Counted from the stretch's first letter, positions 33,607 to 42,716 are shown. The stretch is DNA of 64,000 bases from Paenibacillus sp. LHD-38 (GCF_031157315.1 NZ_JAVIFU010000016.1:62001-126000); one strand, 5' to 3'. Notes: generated from the sequence alone by a model not told the origin. A program made the numbers and translations.

Positions 33607-35973
33607 TTGGACACTAAAATTTTGACGACACTTGAATTTCCTAAAATCATACATAGATTGTCGCAGCATGCGGCTACGTCGCTCGGTAAGGCGATAGCGG
33701 AGTCGCTTCAGCCTGTTACAGACTTGGAAGCGGTTAAGAAAATTTTGCAGGCTACCGATGAAGCCTATACGGCTGACCGGCTGAAAGGCAGTGCGCCGTT
33801 TGGAGGCGTCGTTGACATTACCGCTCCGCTTCACCGCGCGCGTATCGGCGGGACGCTTAATCCGGAGGAGCTGCTAAATATTGCGGCCACTTCCCGCGGC
33901 GGACGCCGTGTCAAGAAGCATATCAGTGTTTTGCATGAAGATAATCCTATTCCAATGCTGCATGATATTGCCGAACAGATTAGCGAGCATAAGCAGCTGG
34001 AGGATGCGATTTTTGAATGTATTGACGATCAAGCCGAGGTCATGGACAGTGCGAGCGCCGCTTTAGCCTCGATTAGACGCGAGCTGCGGAACGGGGAATC
34101 GCGCATTCGCGAGAAGATGGATCAAATGATCCGTTCATCTTCCGTGCAAAAAATGCTGCAGGACTCCATCGTAACGCTGCGCAACGACAGATATGTTATT
34201 CCGGTTAAGCAGGAATACCGCTCTCATTTTGGCGGTATCGTGCATGACCAATCGGGATCCGGCGCAACGCTGTTCATCGAACCTGAAGCGATTGTTGCAA
34301 TGAACAATAAGCTGCGGGAGCTGAAAGCGGGCGAGCTGCGGGAAATCGAGAAAATATTGCAGAAGCTTACCGCTTTGGCATCGGATTACGTTGAGGATCT
34401 CATTTTCAACTTGGATTTGCTCGGGCAAATTGATTTTGCTTATGCAAAGGCACGTCTTGCCCACGGCATGAAAGCTACGCTGCCGCGCATGAATGACAGA
34501 GGCTTTCTAAAGCTGAAGCGGGGCCGTCATCCGCTCATTTCCGCTGACCTGGTTGTTCCCATCGACGTAGAGCTGGGCAATCAATATACCGCGATTATCG
34601 TTACGGGCCCGAATACGGGCGGTAAAACCGTATCCTTAAAAACAATTGGGCTGCTCAGCTTGATGGCGATGTCGGGTTTATTTGTGCCGGCTGAGGACGG
34701 TAGCCAGCTTTGTGTCTTTGATGCGATCTATGCAGATATCGGCGATGAGCAAAGCATTGAGCAAAGCTTAAGCACTTTCTCCAGCCATTTGAAGAACATC
34801 ATTCGCATTCTTGGCACGATGACCTCCAAAAGCTTAGTGCTGCTGGATGAGCTCGGGGCAGGAACGGATCCAGCCGAAGGCTCAGCGCTTGCGATAGCAA
34901 TACTTGAGCATGTGCATGCAATGGAAAGCCGCATCGTAGCGACTACGCATTATAGCGAGCTTAAAGCATATGCTTATAATCGAAAAGGCGTAATTAATGC
35001 GAGCATGGAATTCGATGTTGCGACACTCAGTCCAACCTATCGTTTGCTTGTCGGAGTGCCGGGACGCAGTAACGCGTTTGCGATTGCGGAGCGGCTAGGC
35101 CTTGCACGATCGATTATCGAACATGCAAGAGGCGAGGTAAGCGAAGAAGACCAACGGGTCGATAATATGATTGCCTCGCTTGAAGAGAACCGGTTAGGCG
35201 CTGAAACGGAACGCCAAACGGCGGAAACGCTTCGCCGCGAGATGGAGACGCTCAGAACTCGCCATGAGGCTGAACGATTGCGGTTCGAGGAACAAAAGGA
35301 AAAGCTCTTGCTCAAAGCACAGGATGAGGCGCGCGAAGCTGTCGCGAAAGCAAAACGCGAAGCTGAGCAAATAATTGCAGATTTACGCAAGCTTGCCATG
35401 GAAGAGGGCGCTTCGGTCAAGGAGCATAAGCTTATTGAAGCGCGCCGCAAGCTGGATGAAGCAGCGCCTGAGCAGTTGAAGACCAAACGGGGCGGCACGA
35501 AAACCGCGCCAAAAACGGCAAAGATTGAAGCCGGCGACGAAGTAACGGTGTACAGCTTGAATCAAAAGGGCACCGTCGTGGAAATTCACGGTACGGATGC
35601 TACGGTTCAACTTGGCATTATGAAAATGAAGGTAGCGCTGGATGATTTGGAGCTGATTAAAGGAGCATCATCCGCAAAAACGCAGCAGCCAAAGCAGGCA
35701 GCAAGCCTTAAACGCTCCAAAGAAGAGAATTTCAAAATGGAGCTTGATCTCCGCGGCGAAAATTTGGAAGAAGCGATTCTCGAAGTCGATCGGTTTCTGG
35801 ATGAAGCCTTTTTGTCAGGCTTAGCGCAAGTTGCAATTATCCACGGCAAAGGTACGGGAGTGCTCCGGACGGGGATACAGCAATACTTGCGTAAACACAG
35901 CCACGTAAAAAGCTTTAGACTCGGAAATTATGGCGAGGGCGGCGTAGGCGTGACAGTTGCGGAGCTAAAATAG
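33607..35973 (+). CDS. mutS2: Endonuclease MutS2 (ribosome-rescue ATPase)
   Basis: A 788-residue MutS-family ATPase. The core has a Walker A motif GPNTGGKT near residue 337 and the ABC-type signature and Walker B region (STFSSHLKNI, LVLLDELGAGTDP). A long coiled coil (about 510-640), a KOW-like segment and a C-terminal Smr domain (LDLRGENLEEA, IIHGKGTGVLR) follow. MutS2 has been tied to suppression of recombination and, in Bacillus, to splitting of collided ribosomes. The TTG at 33607 is chosen because the frame then begins LDTKILTTLEF like its relatives, with GAGGAG nine bases before; TTG at 33604 is equally possible. Confidence 0.93.
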   Translation: MDTKILTTLEFPKIIHRLSQHAATSLGKAIAESLQPVTDLEAVKKILQATDEAYTADRLKGSAPFGGVVDITAPLHRARIGGTLNPEELLNIAATSRGGRRVKKHISVLHEDNPIPMLHDIAEQISEHKQLEDAIFECIDDQAEVMDSASAALASIRRELRNGESRIREKMDQMIRSSSVQKMLQDSIVTLRNDRYVIPVKQEYRSHFGGIVHDQSGSGATLFIEPEAIVAMNNKLRELKAGELREIEKILQKLTALASDYVEDLIFNLDLLGQIDFAYAKARLAHGMKATLPRMNDRGFLKLKRGRHPLISADLVVPIDVELGNQYTAIIVTGPNTGGKTVSLKTIGLLSLMAMSGLFVPAEDGSQLCVFDAIYADIGDEQSIEQSLSTFSSHLKNIIRILGTMTSKSLVLLDELGAGTDPAEGSALAIAILEHVHAMESRIVATTHYSELKAYAYNRKGVINASMEFDVATLSPTYRLLVGVPGRSNAFAIAERLGLARSIIEHARGEVSEEDQRVDNMIASLEENRLGAETERQTAETLRREMETLRTRHEAERLRFEEQKEKLLLKAQDEAREAVAKAKREAEQIIADLRKLAMEEGASVKEHKLIEARRKLDEAAPEQLKTKRGGTKTAPKTAKIEAGDEVTVYSLNQKGTVVEIHGTDATVQLGIMKMKVALDDLELIKGASSAKTQQPKQAASLKRSKEENFKMELDLRGENLEEAILEVDRFLDEAFLSGLAQVAIIHGKGTGVLRTGIQQYLRKHSHVKSFRLGNYGEGGVGVTVAELK

Positions 35974-36023
35974 CACGCAGCCGCCGCGCCAAGGAGATCG
36001 CAAGGTGATGGGGGGATCGTTGA

Positions 36024-36446
36024 ATGAGTAATGAAGTCGACAAGCTGCTTAGCAATCCGTATGCTGCCTCACTCGTTTATGTATCGGTTACCGTGTTGTC
36101 TCTTATTGTATTTTTATCCTGTTTTGAGCTCGTAACGAGATATAAATGCTGGAGCGAGATCAAGAAAGGGAATGTCGCCGTTGCTATGGCGACAAGCGGT
36201 AAAATTTTCGGGATATGTAATATTTTTAGATTCTCGATTGAATCCAATGATTCGGTTTATCAAAGCCTGATTTGGGGCGCTTTCGGTTTTATCATTTTGA
36301 TGGCCGCTTATTTTTTATTCGAATTTCTAACGCCTGTATTCCGAATTGACGATGAAATTGCCCGCGATAATCGCGCGGTAGGGCTCATTGCGATGATTAT
36401 TTCGGTATCGCTGTCCTATGTCATCGGAGCAACGGTCATTATTTAA
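36024..36446 (+). CDS. DUF350 family membrane protein
   Basis: A 140-residue protein with four membrane helices (about 15-35, 55-70, 82-103, 118-139), matching DUF350 (internal repeat of two-helix units; SGKIFGICNIF and DNRAVGLIAMIISVSLSY). Function of the family is unknown. It follows mutS2 by about 50 bases, as in many Bacillales, and begins a short run with two further small genes. Confidence 0.85.
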   Translation: MSNEVDKLLSNPYAASLVYVSVTVLSLIVFLSCFELVTRYKCWSEIKKGNVAVAMATSGKIFGICNIFRFSIESNDSVYQSLIWGAFGFIILMAAYFLFEFLTPVFRIDDEIARDNRAVGLIAMIISVSLSYVIGATVII

Positions 36447-36462
36447 TCCGGGGGAAGCCATT

Positions 36463-36543
36463 TTGAAATATTTATGGAGAGTTTTGGTCGTCGTCGCTAT
36501 TTTATTTTTTGCATTTGGTGTCGTTTATTTAATGAACCATTAG
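36463..36543 (+). CDS. 26-residue single-pass membrane protein
   Basis: A very short frame starting with TTG after CGGGGGAAG encodes MKYLWRVLVVVAILFFAFGV and then VYLMNH: a basic N-terminus, one membrane helix and a short outer tail. The stop codon overlaps the ribosome site (TAGAGGAG) of the next gene, which supports coupled translation. No function is known. Confidence 0.6.
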   Translation: MKYLWRVLVVVAILFFAFGVVYLMNH

Positions 36544-36558
36544 AGGAGAAGACAAACA

Positions 36559-37182
36559 ATGGAAGAGCATTTGATTTGCCCTTGGTGTTTAACGGAAATC
36601 GTATGGGATGAAGAGATCGGCCCGGAGTCGCATTGTCCGCATTGCGATAATGAACTCAGTGCTTATCGTACGATAGAGCTTGGTTACGATGAAGAAGAAG
36701 TAGAAGCTGACGAGTATGAAAGATCAGTTCATGCCTTAAAAATCAATGATTCACATAGAGCAGCGAAGCAATCCGGCTCCGCATCCAAACAGGATGAATG
36801 GTCAGAGGATGAGCTGGAAGAAGAAGCGGAGGAAGACTATTCCGATGATCCGAACCATAAACGCTGGCTGGAGCAGGGCGATGGTTACCGAAGTGCCGAT
36901 ACTTCGCGGTTTGCTGTAGAAGAGACCGTGCAGCGCGTGCTTGATGATCAGGATGAAGTGCCGGAATGTCCGGTATGCCGCTCCTATATGGTTGAGGCAG
37001 GGGAACAGCGGTTTGGCGAGCAGCAATTTGAGTCTAGAATCGCACCTTCACTCGGCGGACCGGTACTAACGACTCCTTTTAAGCTGCTGCTTTACGTTTG
37101 CCCTGCTTGCTACCACACGTCCTCTTTGCTAAGCCAAAGCGACCGGGAGCAAATGATCAAACGTTTAACGCCAAACGAGTAG
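36559..37182 (+). CDS. Zinc-ribbon protein, unknown function
   Basis: A 207-residue acidic protein with two cysteine clusters: CPWC and CPHC near residues 8-31, and CPVC near 137 with CPAC near 182. Each could hold a zinc ion. The middle (about 40-120) is disordered and rich in Glu, Asp and Ser. It likely acts in protein contact. It is the last gene of the DUF350 run and follows the 26-codon gene closely. Confidence 0.75.
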   Translation: MEEHLICPWCLTEIVWDEEIGPESHCPHCDNELSAYRTIELGYDEEEVEADEYERSVHALKINDSHRAAKQSGSASKQDEWSEDELEEEAEEDYSDDPNHKRWLEQGDGYRSADTSRFAVEETVQRVLDDQDEVPECPVCRSYMVEAGEQRFGEQQFESRIAPSLGGPVLTTPFKLLLYVCPACYHTSSLLSQSDREQMIKRLTPNE

Positions 37183-37311
37183 ACGCATTGGATAAATTGG
37201 ACGGGCATGGGCTGCTGTCAAAAAGGGAACCTTACAAAACGTAATTCTGATAAATGAAGGGATAGACAGGCTTGGAAGCCTTGCCTCTATCCTGCGGCAG
37301 GAGGAATCGTT

Positions 37312-38511
37312 TTGGCAAAAACCTTGGATCGACAAGCTGTTCTATTGCTCTTAGTACAAGCTCTTTACGGCGTTGCGAATGCGCTGTCCGGGACATTCGT
37401 TCCGGTCTATTTGTGGAAAGCAAGCCAGTCTTATACATTGATCGGATGGTTCACGATGGGGCATTATGTCATGAGTGGATTAACCTTCTATGTTGCTGGC
37501 AAATGGGTGAAAGAGCATAACAAAATGAACAGCCTGCGGGTTGGGATTATTTTATCAGGCATTTTTTATTGCACCGTTCTGCTTTTGGGCACGCAGGCAA
37601 AAGTATATTACTTGCCGCTCGGCATTTTGAACGGGATTGCGCTTGGTTTTTTTTGGATTGCTTTCAACGTTGTTTATTTTGAAGTAACCGATCCGGATAA
37701 CCGTGATCGCTATAACGGCTGGGCGGGCTTGCTGGGTTCGGCCGCTGGCATTGTAGCGCCTTGGGTTTCAGGCTTGCTCATTACATCGATGCAGGGAGAA
37801 AAGGGATATCGGCTTATTTTCACGATATCGCTCGTTATTTTCTCGGTCAGCGTAGTTTTGAGTTTCTGGCTGAAGAAGCGGCATGCCGAGGGCATTTACA
37901 ATTGGAAGCATGGCATACAGCAGCTCATGCAGAAAGGGAATCCTTGGCGCCGCATGTTTCCCGCTATTGCGGCGCAAGGCGTGCGTGAAGGGGTTTTTAT
38001 GTTTCTGGTCGGCCTTACGGTTTACGTGGCCACTCAAAACGAGAGCAAGCTGGGGACCTTCTCGCTCATAACCTCGCTCGTTGCCTTAATCAGCTTCTGG
38101 ATTGTTGGTAAAATGCTTAAAAAAAACAATCGCAAGCTGGCGATGCTGATTGGTGTCATTATGATTGCGATCGTTATATTACCGCTGTTTTGGAAGGTAA
38201 CCTATACGACGCTGCTGATGTTCGGAATAGGAACATCACTTTTCATGCCGCTCTACATTATACCGATGACTTCCAGAGTATTTGACTTAATCGGGCAATC
38301 CGAAGAAAGCGCCCGGGAGCGGGAGGAGTTTATCGTCCTTCGCGAGGCAGGACTCGTGCTGGGCAGAGTCATTGGTTTGTCGTCCTATCTCATTGTACTG
38401 CCGCTGAATCATTCCACGGTTGCGATTACATGGCTGCTATTTTCAGTAGGAATCGTTCCGATAGCAGGCTGGTGGTTTATTAGGCCGTTTTTGGTAGAGC
38501 AGCAGGCTTAA
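37312..38511 (+). CDS. Major facilitator superfamily transporter
   Basis: A 399-residue membrane protein with about eleven to twelve helices in two halves and a central basic loop near residues 185-210 (KKRHAEGIYNWKHG). The N-half block FVPVYLWKASQSYTLIGW and DPDNRDRYNGWAG are typical for a YqgE-like MFS subgroup. Substrate unknown. The TTG start follows AGGAGGAA. cysK starts 24 bases downstream, so the two are probably cotranscribed. Confidence 0.85.
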   Translation: MAKTLDRQAVLLLLVQALYGVANALSGTFVPVYLWKASQSYTLIGWFTMGHYVMSGLTFYVAGKWVKEHNKMNSLRVGIILSGIFYCTVLLLGTQAKVYYLPLGILNGIALGFFWIAFNVVYFEVTDPDNRDRYNGWAGLLGSAAGIVAPWVSGLLITSMQGEKGYRLIFTISLVIFSVSVVLSFWLKKRHAEGIYNWKHGIQQLMQKGNPWRRMFPAIAAQGVREGVFMFLVGLTVYVATQNESKLGTFSLITSLVALISFWIVGKMLKKNNRKLAMLIGVIMIAIVILPLFWKVTYTTLLMFGIGTSLFMPLYIIPMTSRVFDLIGQSEESAREREEFIVLREAGLVLGRVIGLSSYLIVLPLNHSTVAITWLLFSVGIVPIAGWWFIRPFLVEQQA

Positions 38512-38535
38512 CACGGACAGAAAGGAGGACAAGAG

Positions 38536-39453
38536 ATGCCAAGAATCGTTACAGATATTACGCAGTTAATCGGAAATACTCCGGTCGTTAGGCTGAACCG
38601 GCTTCCGGAGGAAGGCAGCGCCGAAGTATGCGTCAAGCTTGAGCGCTTTAACCCAAGCGGAAGCGTAAAGGATCGGGCAGCATTTTCGCTCATAAACGAT
38701 GCAGAGAAGCGAGGCTTAATCAATCCCGGCGATACGATTATTGAACCGACGAGCGGCAATACCGGAATTGGGTTAGCTATGAATGCAGCAGCCAGAGGCT
38801 ACAAGATGATTTTGATTATGCCGGACAATATGACTGCAGAGCGTATAAAGCTGCTTCAGGCATACGGTGCCGAGGTCGTATTGACGCCAGCAGCGGAGAG
38901 AATGCCAGGCGCCATCCGCAAGGCGGAGGAGCTTCGGAAACTGCATCCAGGCAGCTATATTCCCAATCAATTCGAAAATCATGCAAATCCGGAAATTCAC
39001 AGATTGACGACTGCGATCGAAATTATGGAGCAAGTAGACGGGAAGCTTGATGCCTTTGTCGCTACCGCGGGCACCGGCGGTACGATAACCGGTACAGGAG
39101 AGGCGCTTAAGGAAGCATTGCCGCAATTATATGTAGCGGTTGTAGAGCCCCAAGGCTCTCCTGTATTATCGGGCGGCGCGCCTGGACCGCATAAGCTGGT
39201 CGGAACAAGTCCTGGCTTTGTGCCTGCCATTCTCAATACGTCCATCTATGACGAAATTATTCAAGTATCCGATGAGCATGCCTTGACGACGATGCGAGCG
39301 CTCGCCACCAAGGAAGGATTACTGCTTGGTCCGTCATCAGGTGCTTCCGTTTGGGCAGCCATGCAAATCGCAAAGCGGCTGGGAACTGGTAAGCGGGTAC
39401 TGTGCATCGCTCCGGATACGGGTGAGCGTTATATGAGCATGGATATATTTTGA
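38536..39453 (+). CDS. cysK: Cysteine synthase A
   Basis: O-acetylserine sulfhydrylase, a PLP enzyme making cysteine from O-acetylserine and sulfide. The PLP lysine is Lys45 in NPSGSVKDRAAF; the phosphate and substrate loops are EPTSGNTGIGLA and TAGTGGTITGTGE. The 305-residue length is normal. It lies behind an MFS gene; there is no T-box or CymR-like site that I can see. Cystathionine-beta-synthase-like proteins are close relatives, but the sequence fits CysK well. Confidence 0.93.
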   Translation: MPRIVTDITQLIGNTPVVRLNRLPEEGSAEVCVKLERFNPSGSVKDRAAFSLINDAEKRGLINPGDTIIEPTSGNTGIGLAMNAAARGYKMILIMPDNMTAERIKLLQAYGAEVVLTPAAERMPGAIRKAEELRKLHPGSYIPNQFENHANPEIHRLTTAIEIMEQVDGKLDAFVATAGTGGTITGTGEALKEALPQLYVAVVEPQGSPVLSGGAPGPHKLVGTSPGFVPAILNTSIYDEIIQVSDEHALTTMRALATKEGLLLGPSSGASVWAAMQIAKRLGTGKRVLCIAPDTGERYMSMDIF

Positions 39454-39457
39454 ACAG

Positions 39458-39490
39458 GCTGCGGGGAGTGGTTAAACCCACTCCCGCAGC
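39458..39490. terminator. Stem-loop at the 3' ends of cysK and cotH
   Basis: GCTGCGGGGAGTGG pairs with CCACTCCCGCAGC with one bulge. One arm lies inside the last codons of the convergent cotH gene. T tracts are absent, so it may work as a shared end structure. Confidence 0.5.
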
Positions 39491-40542
39491 GAATGCTGCA
39501 ATAATTCTCGCCTTTCTTCAATATACGTATGAATAAAGGACGGCTCCGACAAAAAGGTATCATAGCTTGCCTTGCGGGTATAATCGCCGCGAATGGCGGG
39601 CGACAGCCTTTCATGCATGCTGGAAATAACAGGTTTCAGCTTTTCCGCAGTAAAAGCGGATTGCAGTAACCTTTTGATGATAGATCTATACTTTCGACGG
39701 CAGGCTGGAAAAGTAAAGAGCTTCTTTGTCAAAGTATTATAGCCTTGCAGCCTAACGAGATCGCTGCCGCATGGCTTACCGTAACAATTTCGCCCCCAGG
39801 TTCCCTCGTAATCCCATGGAATAATACGATATTTGCCGCTTGCACTATGCTCATACAGGGCGTAGTTTTGATCAAATCCATCATAATTCCCCGTTAATAC
39901 AGCACCGGCAAGCCATAATAGATATTGAGAAACATCAAGTCGCCTGACGGTGTGTACGCCCAGCTTTTTTCCAGACATACGATTCAAATTACGCACGAAT
40001 GATACAAGCCTGCTCTTGGTCCCCGTTTTTCCCTTCATCAGTTCGTAGCCATCGAATAGCGAGGTCTTCTTAGCCTTGGAGACAGGGTCAATTAGGCTGA
40101 AATCGGCGCTGTCATTGACGGCGTATAGAAGTGATCGGTATCCAATCCCTCTTTTCTCGAAAAAAAGCTTATCAACCGCTTCAATTTCCAAATACACGCC
40201 CTGCGGAATGCCATTTATGATCAGCCAGAAGTGATTCGTTTGAGGTGAAGGTACTCCTATTTCATTAAAGAAGTAAAAGGAAAGCGCGTTTCGCATCATT
40301 GACGGGTCATCGTATTCAGCATTCCAATGCAGCGTTTTGCCGTTTTTAAGCCGAACTTCGTATGATTTTTTGGAGTAGTTACGCGTATGGCCTCCCCGCA
40401 AACCAAATTCCGCTTTATAGGTTTCACCGTCCGTCTCGAGCTCAGCGGGCTTGAAGGAACGACCCCAGGCGTTGTCCTTAATTTCTTGAAAGTCTGAATC
40501 ATTTATGCGAATCGTACGCACAGGCAGGTTTTCAGCAGCCAT
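39472..40542 (-). CDS. cotH: Spore coat protein kinase CotH family
   Basis: A 356-residue atypical protein kinase of the CotH family, which phosphorylates serines of coat proteins such as CotB and CotG in B. subtilis. The fold markers are FGLRGGHTRNYSKKSYEVRL (ATP-binding lysine region), GNYDGFDQNYALYEH with the catalytic aspartate region, and IPWDYEGTWG with the metal-binding aspartate. The length matches the family. The ATG follows GGGAG. The adjacent GN-repeat and CotB-type genes are its likely substrates; this follows the B. subtilis locus and is inferred here. Confidence 0.9.
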   Translation of the reverse strand: MAAENLPVRTIRINDSDFQEIKDNAWGRSFKPAELETDGETYKAEFGLRGGHTRNYSKKSYEVRLKNGKTLHWNAEYDDPSMMRNALSFYFFNEIGVPSPQTNHFWLIINGIPQGVYLEIEAVDKLFFEKRGIGYRSLLYAVNDSADFSLIDPVSKAKKTSLFDGYELMKGKTGTKSRLVSFVRNLNRMSGKKLGVHTVRRLDVSQYLLWLAGAVLTGNYDGFDQNYALYEHSASGKYRIIPWDYEGTWGRNCYGKPCGSDLVRLQGYNTLTKKLFTFPACRRKYRSIIKRLLQSAFTAEKLKPVISSMHERLSPAIRGDYTRKASYDTFLSEPSFIHTYIEERRELLQHSLREWV

Positions 40543-40561
40543 CTAACCATCTCCCGAGGCA

Positions 40562-40607
40562 AAAGATAAGCCTACCGTTAGACGATAGGCTTTTGATCTT
40601 ATTACTG
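40562..40607 (-). terminator. Terminator of the GN-repeat gene
   Basis: AAGCCTACCGT pairs with ACGATAGGCTT, with flanking AAGAT/ATCTT pairing. It lies between the GN-repeat gene and cotH, so the two minus-strand genes are at least partly separate units. Confidence 0.65.
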
Positions 40608-40639
40608 TATTCGGCTTATGCCCAGATGGTCACAGCTAT

Positions 40640-40957
40640 TTAGGGAAGCTTGATTTCCCATACAAAGCTGGGCTGCTGTTGCTGCTGGTCGGGCGCTTCA
40701 AGCAGCAAGTATGATGAATAATCAAATGGAGTGCTGCCTTCCGATAAGCTGCCGTTCGTTTGATTGCCGCCAGTAAGGTTTCCTCCTGTACGATTGCCGC
40801 TAGTAAGATTACCTGCAGAAAGATTACCGCTAGATACATTCCCTTGTGTGCGATTTCCTTGAGAAACCGTACCTTTCGAACGGCTGCCGCTCTTAAGCTC
40901 TTCTACCTTGCTTGCTTTTGCGTTTTGCTTTTGCTTGCGTTTTTTATTTTGGGCCAA
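40640..40957 (-). CDS. GN-pentapeptide repeat protein, putative spore coat component
   Basis: A 105-residue low-complexity protein. After a basic head (AQNKKRKQKQNAK) residues 33-72 consist of eight pentapeptides of the form x-G-N/S-x-S/T (QGNRT, QGNVS, SGNLS, AGNLT, SGNRT, GGNLT, GGNQT, NGSLS). The tail is ordinary. The TTG start follows AGGAGG with eight bases. It sits between cotH and cotB, the place held by the repeat protein CotG in B. subtilis, and its Ser/Thr-rich repeats could be CotH targets. It is not a sequence homologue of CotG that I can recognise. Confidence 0.7.
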   Translation of the reverse strand: MAQNKKRKQKQNAKASKVEELKSGSRSKGTVSQGNRTQGNVSSGNLSAGNLTSGNRTGGNLTGGNQTNGSLSEGSTPFDYSSYLLLEAPDQQQQQPSFVWEIKLP

Positions 40958-41249
40958 TTCATTTGCCTCCTATTATAGGGATACTTTTGAAGCTACTATA
41001 ACCTATGTCCAGACCCTACTACTCGTAACGGGTAGTTGCTCATTCTTTAAGAAATAGATACTAATCTAGTACCACTGCGATAGGGGATACATATAATTAT
41101 ATTACATAACGCTCCTCATGATAGATGTAGTGAATTAAATATTGGAGGGATGCAGAGCAAAGAGCAGATGATGCTGGTGACACTGTCAACACGTCGGTTT
41201 TATGAAAATCTTGAAAACTACTAATGAAATTATCGGAGGGATTTTTTTT

Positions 41250-41969
41250 ATGAATTACTGCTGTAACTATCATTATGTTGCTGGTCAATCTGATATGAAC
41301 AACAACCACAAGAGTCACAAGAGCCACCGAAGCAACGGTCAAAATGATGATTTTCTTCATAGTTTAGTAGGCAAAAACGTTAAAATCAACCGCGGCGGAC
41401 CAAGTTCTATTCAAGGCAAGCTTCTTGCCGTAAAAAGCGATTACCTTGTAGTAAAAACGAGAGAAGGTGTCGTTTATGTCGCAACTAGCCATGTTAAGAG
41501 TATCACAGAGACTAACGGCAAAAGCGGGGGCAACAAAAGCGGCAATAAAAGTGGCAACAAAAGTGGAAACAAAAGCGGAAACAAAAGCGGACGCCGTGAC
41601 CACGACTTCGTAAAAGCGAGAAACTTCGATGGTGTCATTCGTTCGTTTAATGAACAATTCGTACAAATTAACTCGGGCGGACCGGAGAAAGTTGAAGGCT
41701 TTATTGCGAAAGTAGGAGACGATTTTGTCCTTCTGGTAGCTGGCAAAGAAGCAATACAAATCCAGAAAGATCATATCAAAACGATTCAAGCAGCTGGCGG
41801 TAACCGCTCTGGCGGCAACAAAAACGATAACAAAAATGACAACAAAAACGACAACAAAAACGATAACAAAAATAAAACACAAGGCAACCGCAGCGGCGGC
41901 AAAAGCCGTGCAACTGCAGCATCCGTTAAAGCTACCAATCTGACACGTCGTTCGATTAAAAAAGGTTAA
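41250..41969 (+). CDS. cotB: Spore coat protein, CotB type
   Basis: A 239-residue protein with two CotB-type beta modules: residues 35-86 (FLHSLVGKNVKINRGGPSS, then SDYLVVKTREGVVYVATSHV) and 122-181 (FDGVIRSFNEQFVQINSGGP, then DHIKTIQ). The first is strikingly like B. subtilis CotB. Between them lies a GNKSG repeat (about 94-114), and at the end an NKND repeat (about 191-208) with a Lys/Ser/Arg tail, comparable to the Ser-rich CotB tail that CotH phosphorylates. The ATG at 41250 follows CGGAGGG. It is divergent from the GN-repeat and cotH genes. Confidence 0.88.
   Translation: MNYCCNYHYVAGQSDMNNNHKSHKSHRSNGQNDDFLHSLVGKNVKINRGGPSSIQGKLLAVKSDYLVVKTREGVVYVATSHVKSITETNGKSGGNKSGNKSGNKSGNKSGNKSGRRDHDFVKARNFDGVIRSFNEQFVQINSGGPEKVEGFIAKVGDDFVLLVAGKEAIQIQKDHIKTIQAAGGNRSGGNKNDNKNDNKNDNKNDNKNKTQGNRSGGKSRATAASVKATNLTRRSIKKG
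41528..41590 (+). repeat. 12-bp tandem repeat encoding NKSG units
   Basis: Five copies of a 12-base unit (GGCAACAAAAGC and close variants) encode GNKS repeats within the CotB-type protein. A second 12-base array encoding NKND runs from about 41818 to 41872. Confidence 0.85.
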
Positions 41970-41974
41970 TAGAT

Positions 41975-42008
41975 TTAGCCAGGCGAAGGTCTTGACCTTT
42001 GCCTGGCT
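41975..42008 (+). other. Stem-loop between the two CotB-type genes
   Basis: AGCCAGGCGAAGG pairs with CCTTTGCCTGGCT with one mismatch. No T tract follows, so it may be a weak terminator or a processing structure. Confidence 0.5.
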
Positions 42009-42042
42009 CTACAACCTAATCGGATGAAAGGAGGTTGATCGC

Positions 42043-42708
42043 ATGAAAAACCGTCATCCGCTGCTGGACCGGCAGGTCGAATTGGAGATTTCAGGAAAAG
42101 TAGCGCCTATACGAGGTAAATTGATCGAATTTGGTCAAGATATATTAGTGCTCCATAATGGGACGCAATTTTTATATATACCGCTCATTCATCTACAGCA
42201 GCTCCGTGTTTCCACACGAGAAGAAGAAAAGTACGATGCTCCGGAAATGCCCTTTGAACCCTATAACGATCCTGTCTCCTACCGCAAAATATTAATGAAT
42301 GCCAAAGGCATGTTCTCTGAAATTTATATTACGGGAAATCAATCGATCCATGGCTATCTAACTACGGTAATGAATGATTTTTTTGTTTTCTATTCCCCCG
42401 TCTATCATACGGTTATTGTTTCGCTGCATCATATGAAATATTTGATTCCTTATCATCCGAACCTAACACCATACACCTTAACACCAGAGCAATTTCCTCT
42501 AAGACCTTCCCCGCTTACACTGGCTAGAACCTTCGATCAACAACTGCGCAAACTAATTGGTGAATTTGTCGTGCTTGATTTAGGCGAAAATTCGAATAAA
42601 ATCGGTGTTCTGAAAAGCGTGGATCAAAATATGATCGAGCTTGCTAACGCCAGCGGAAATGCCGTTTTCTTGCATTTTGACCATGTGAAGACGGTTCATA
42701 TCCCTTAA
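42043..42708 (+). CDS. CotB-related spore coat protein
   Basis: A 221-residue protein with three beta modules of the kind found in CotB (about 7-55, 85-133, 170-220), each ending in a ...HLQQLRV, HHMKYLI or DHVKTVHI strand. It lacks the repeat tails of the neighbour. It starts 73 bases after cotB with AAAGGAGG upstream and ends at a strong terminator. A coat role is inferred from the similarity to cotB and the position between cotB and the germination operon. Confidence 0.72.
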   Translation: MKNRHPLLDRQVELEISGKVAPIRGKLIEFGQDILVLHNGTQFLYIPLIHLQQLRVSTREEEKYDAPEMPFEPYNDPVSYRKILMNAKGMFSEIYITGNQSIHGYLTTVMNDFFVFYSPVYHTVIVSLHHMKYLIPYHPNLTPYTLTPEQFPLRPSPLTLARTFDQQLRKLIGEFVVLDLGENSNKIGVLKSVDQNMIELANASGNAVFLHFDHVKTVHIP

Positions 42709-42716
42709 TCAGAGAT

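Noticed and set aside
41364..41882. 172-codon Phe/Val-rich minus-strand frame
   Set aside because: It is the complement of the Asn/Lys-rich repeats of the CotB-type gene.
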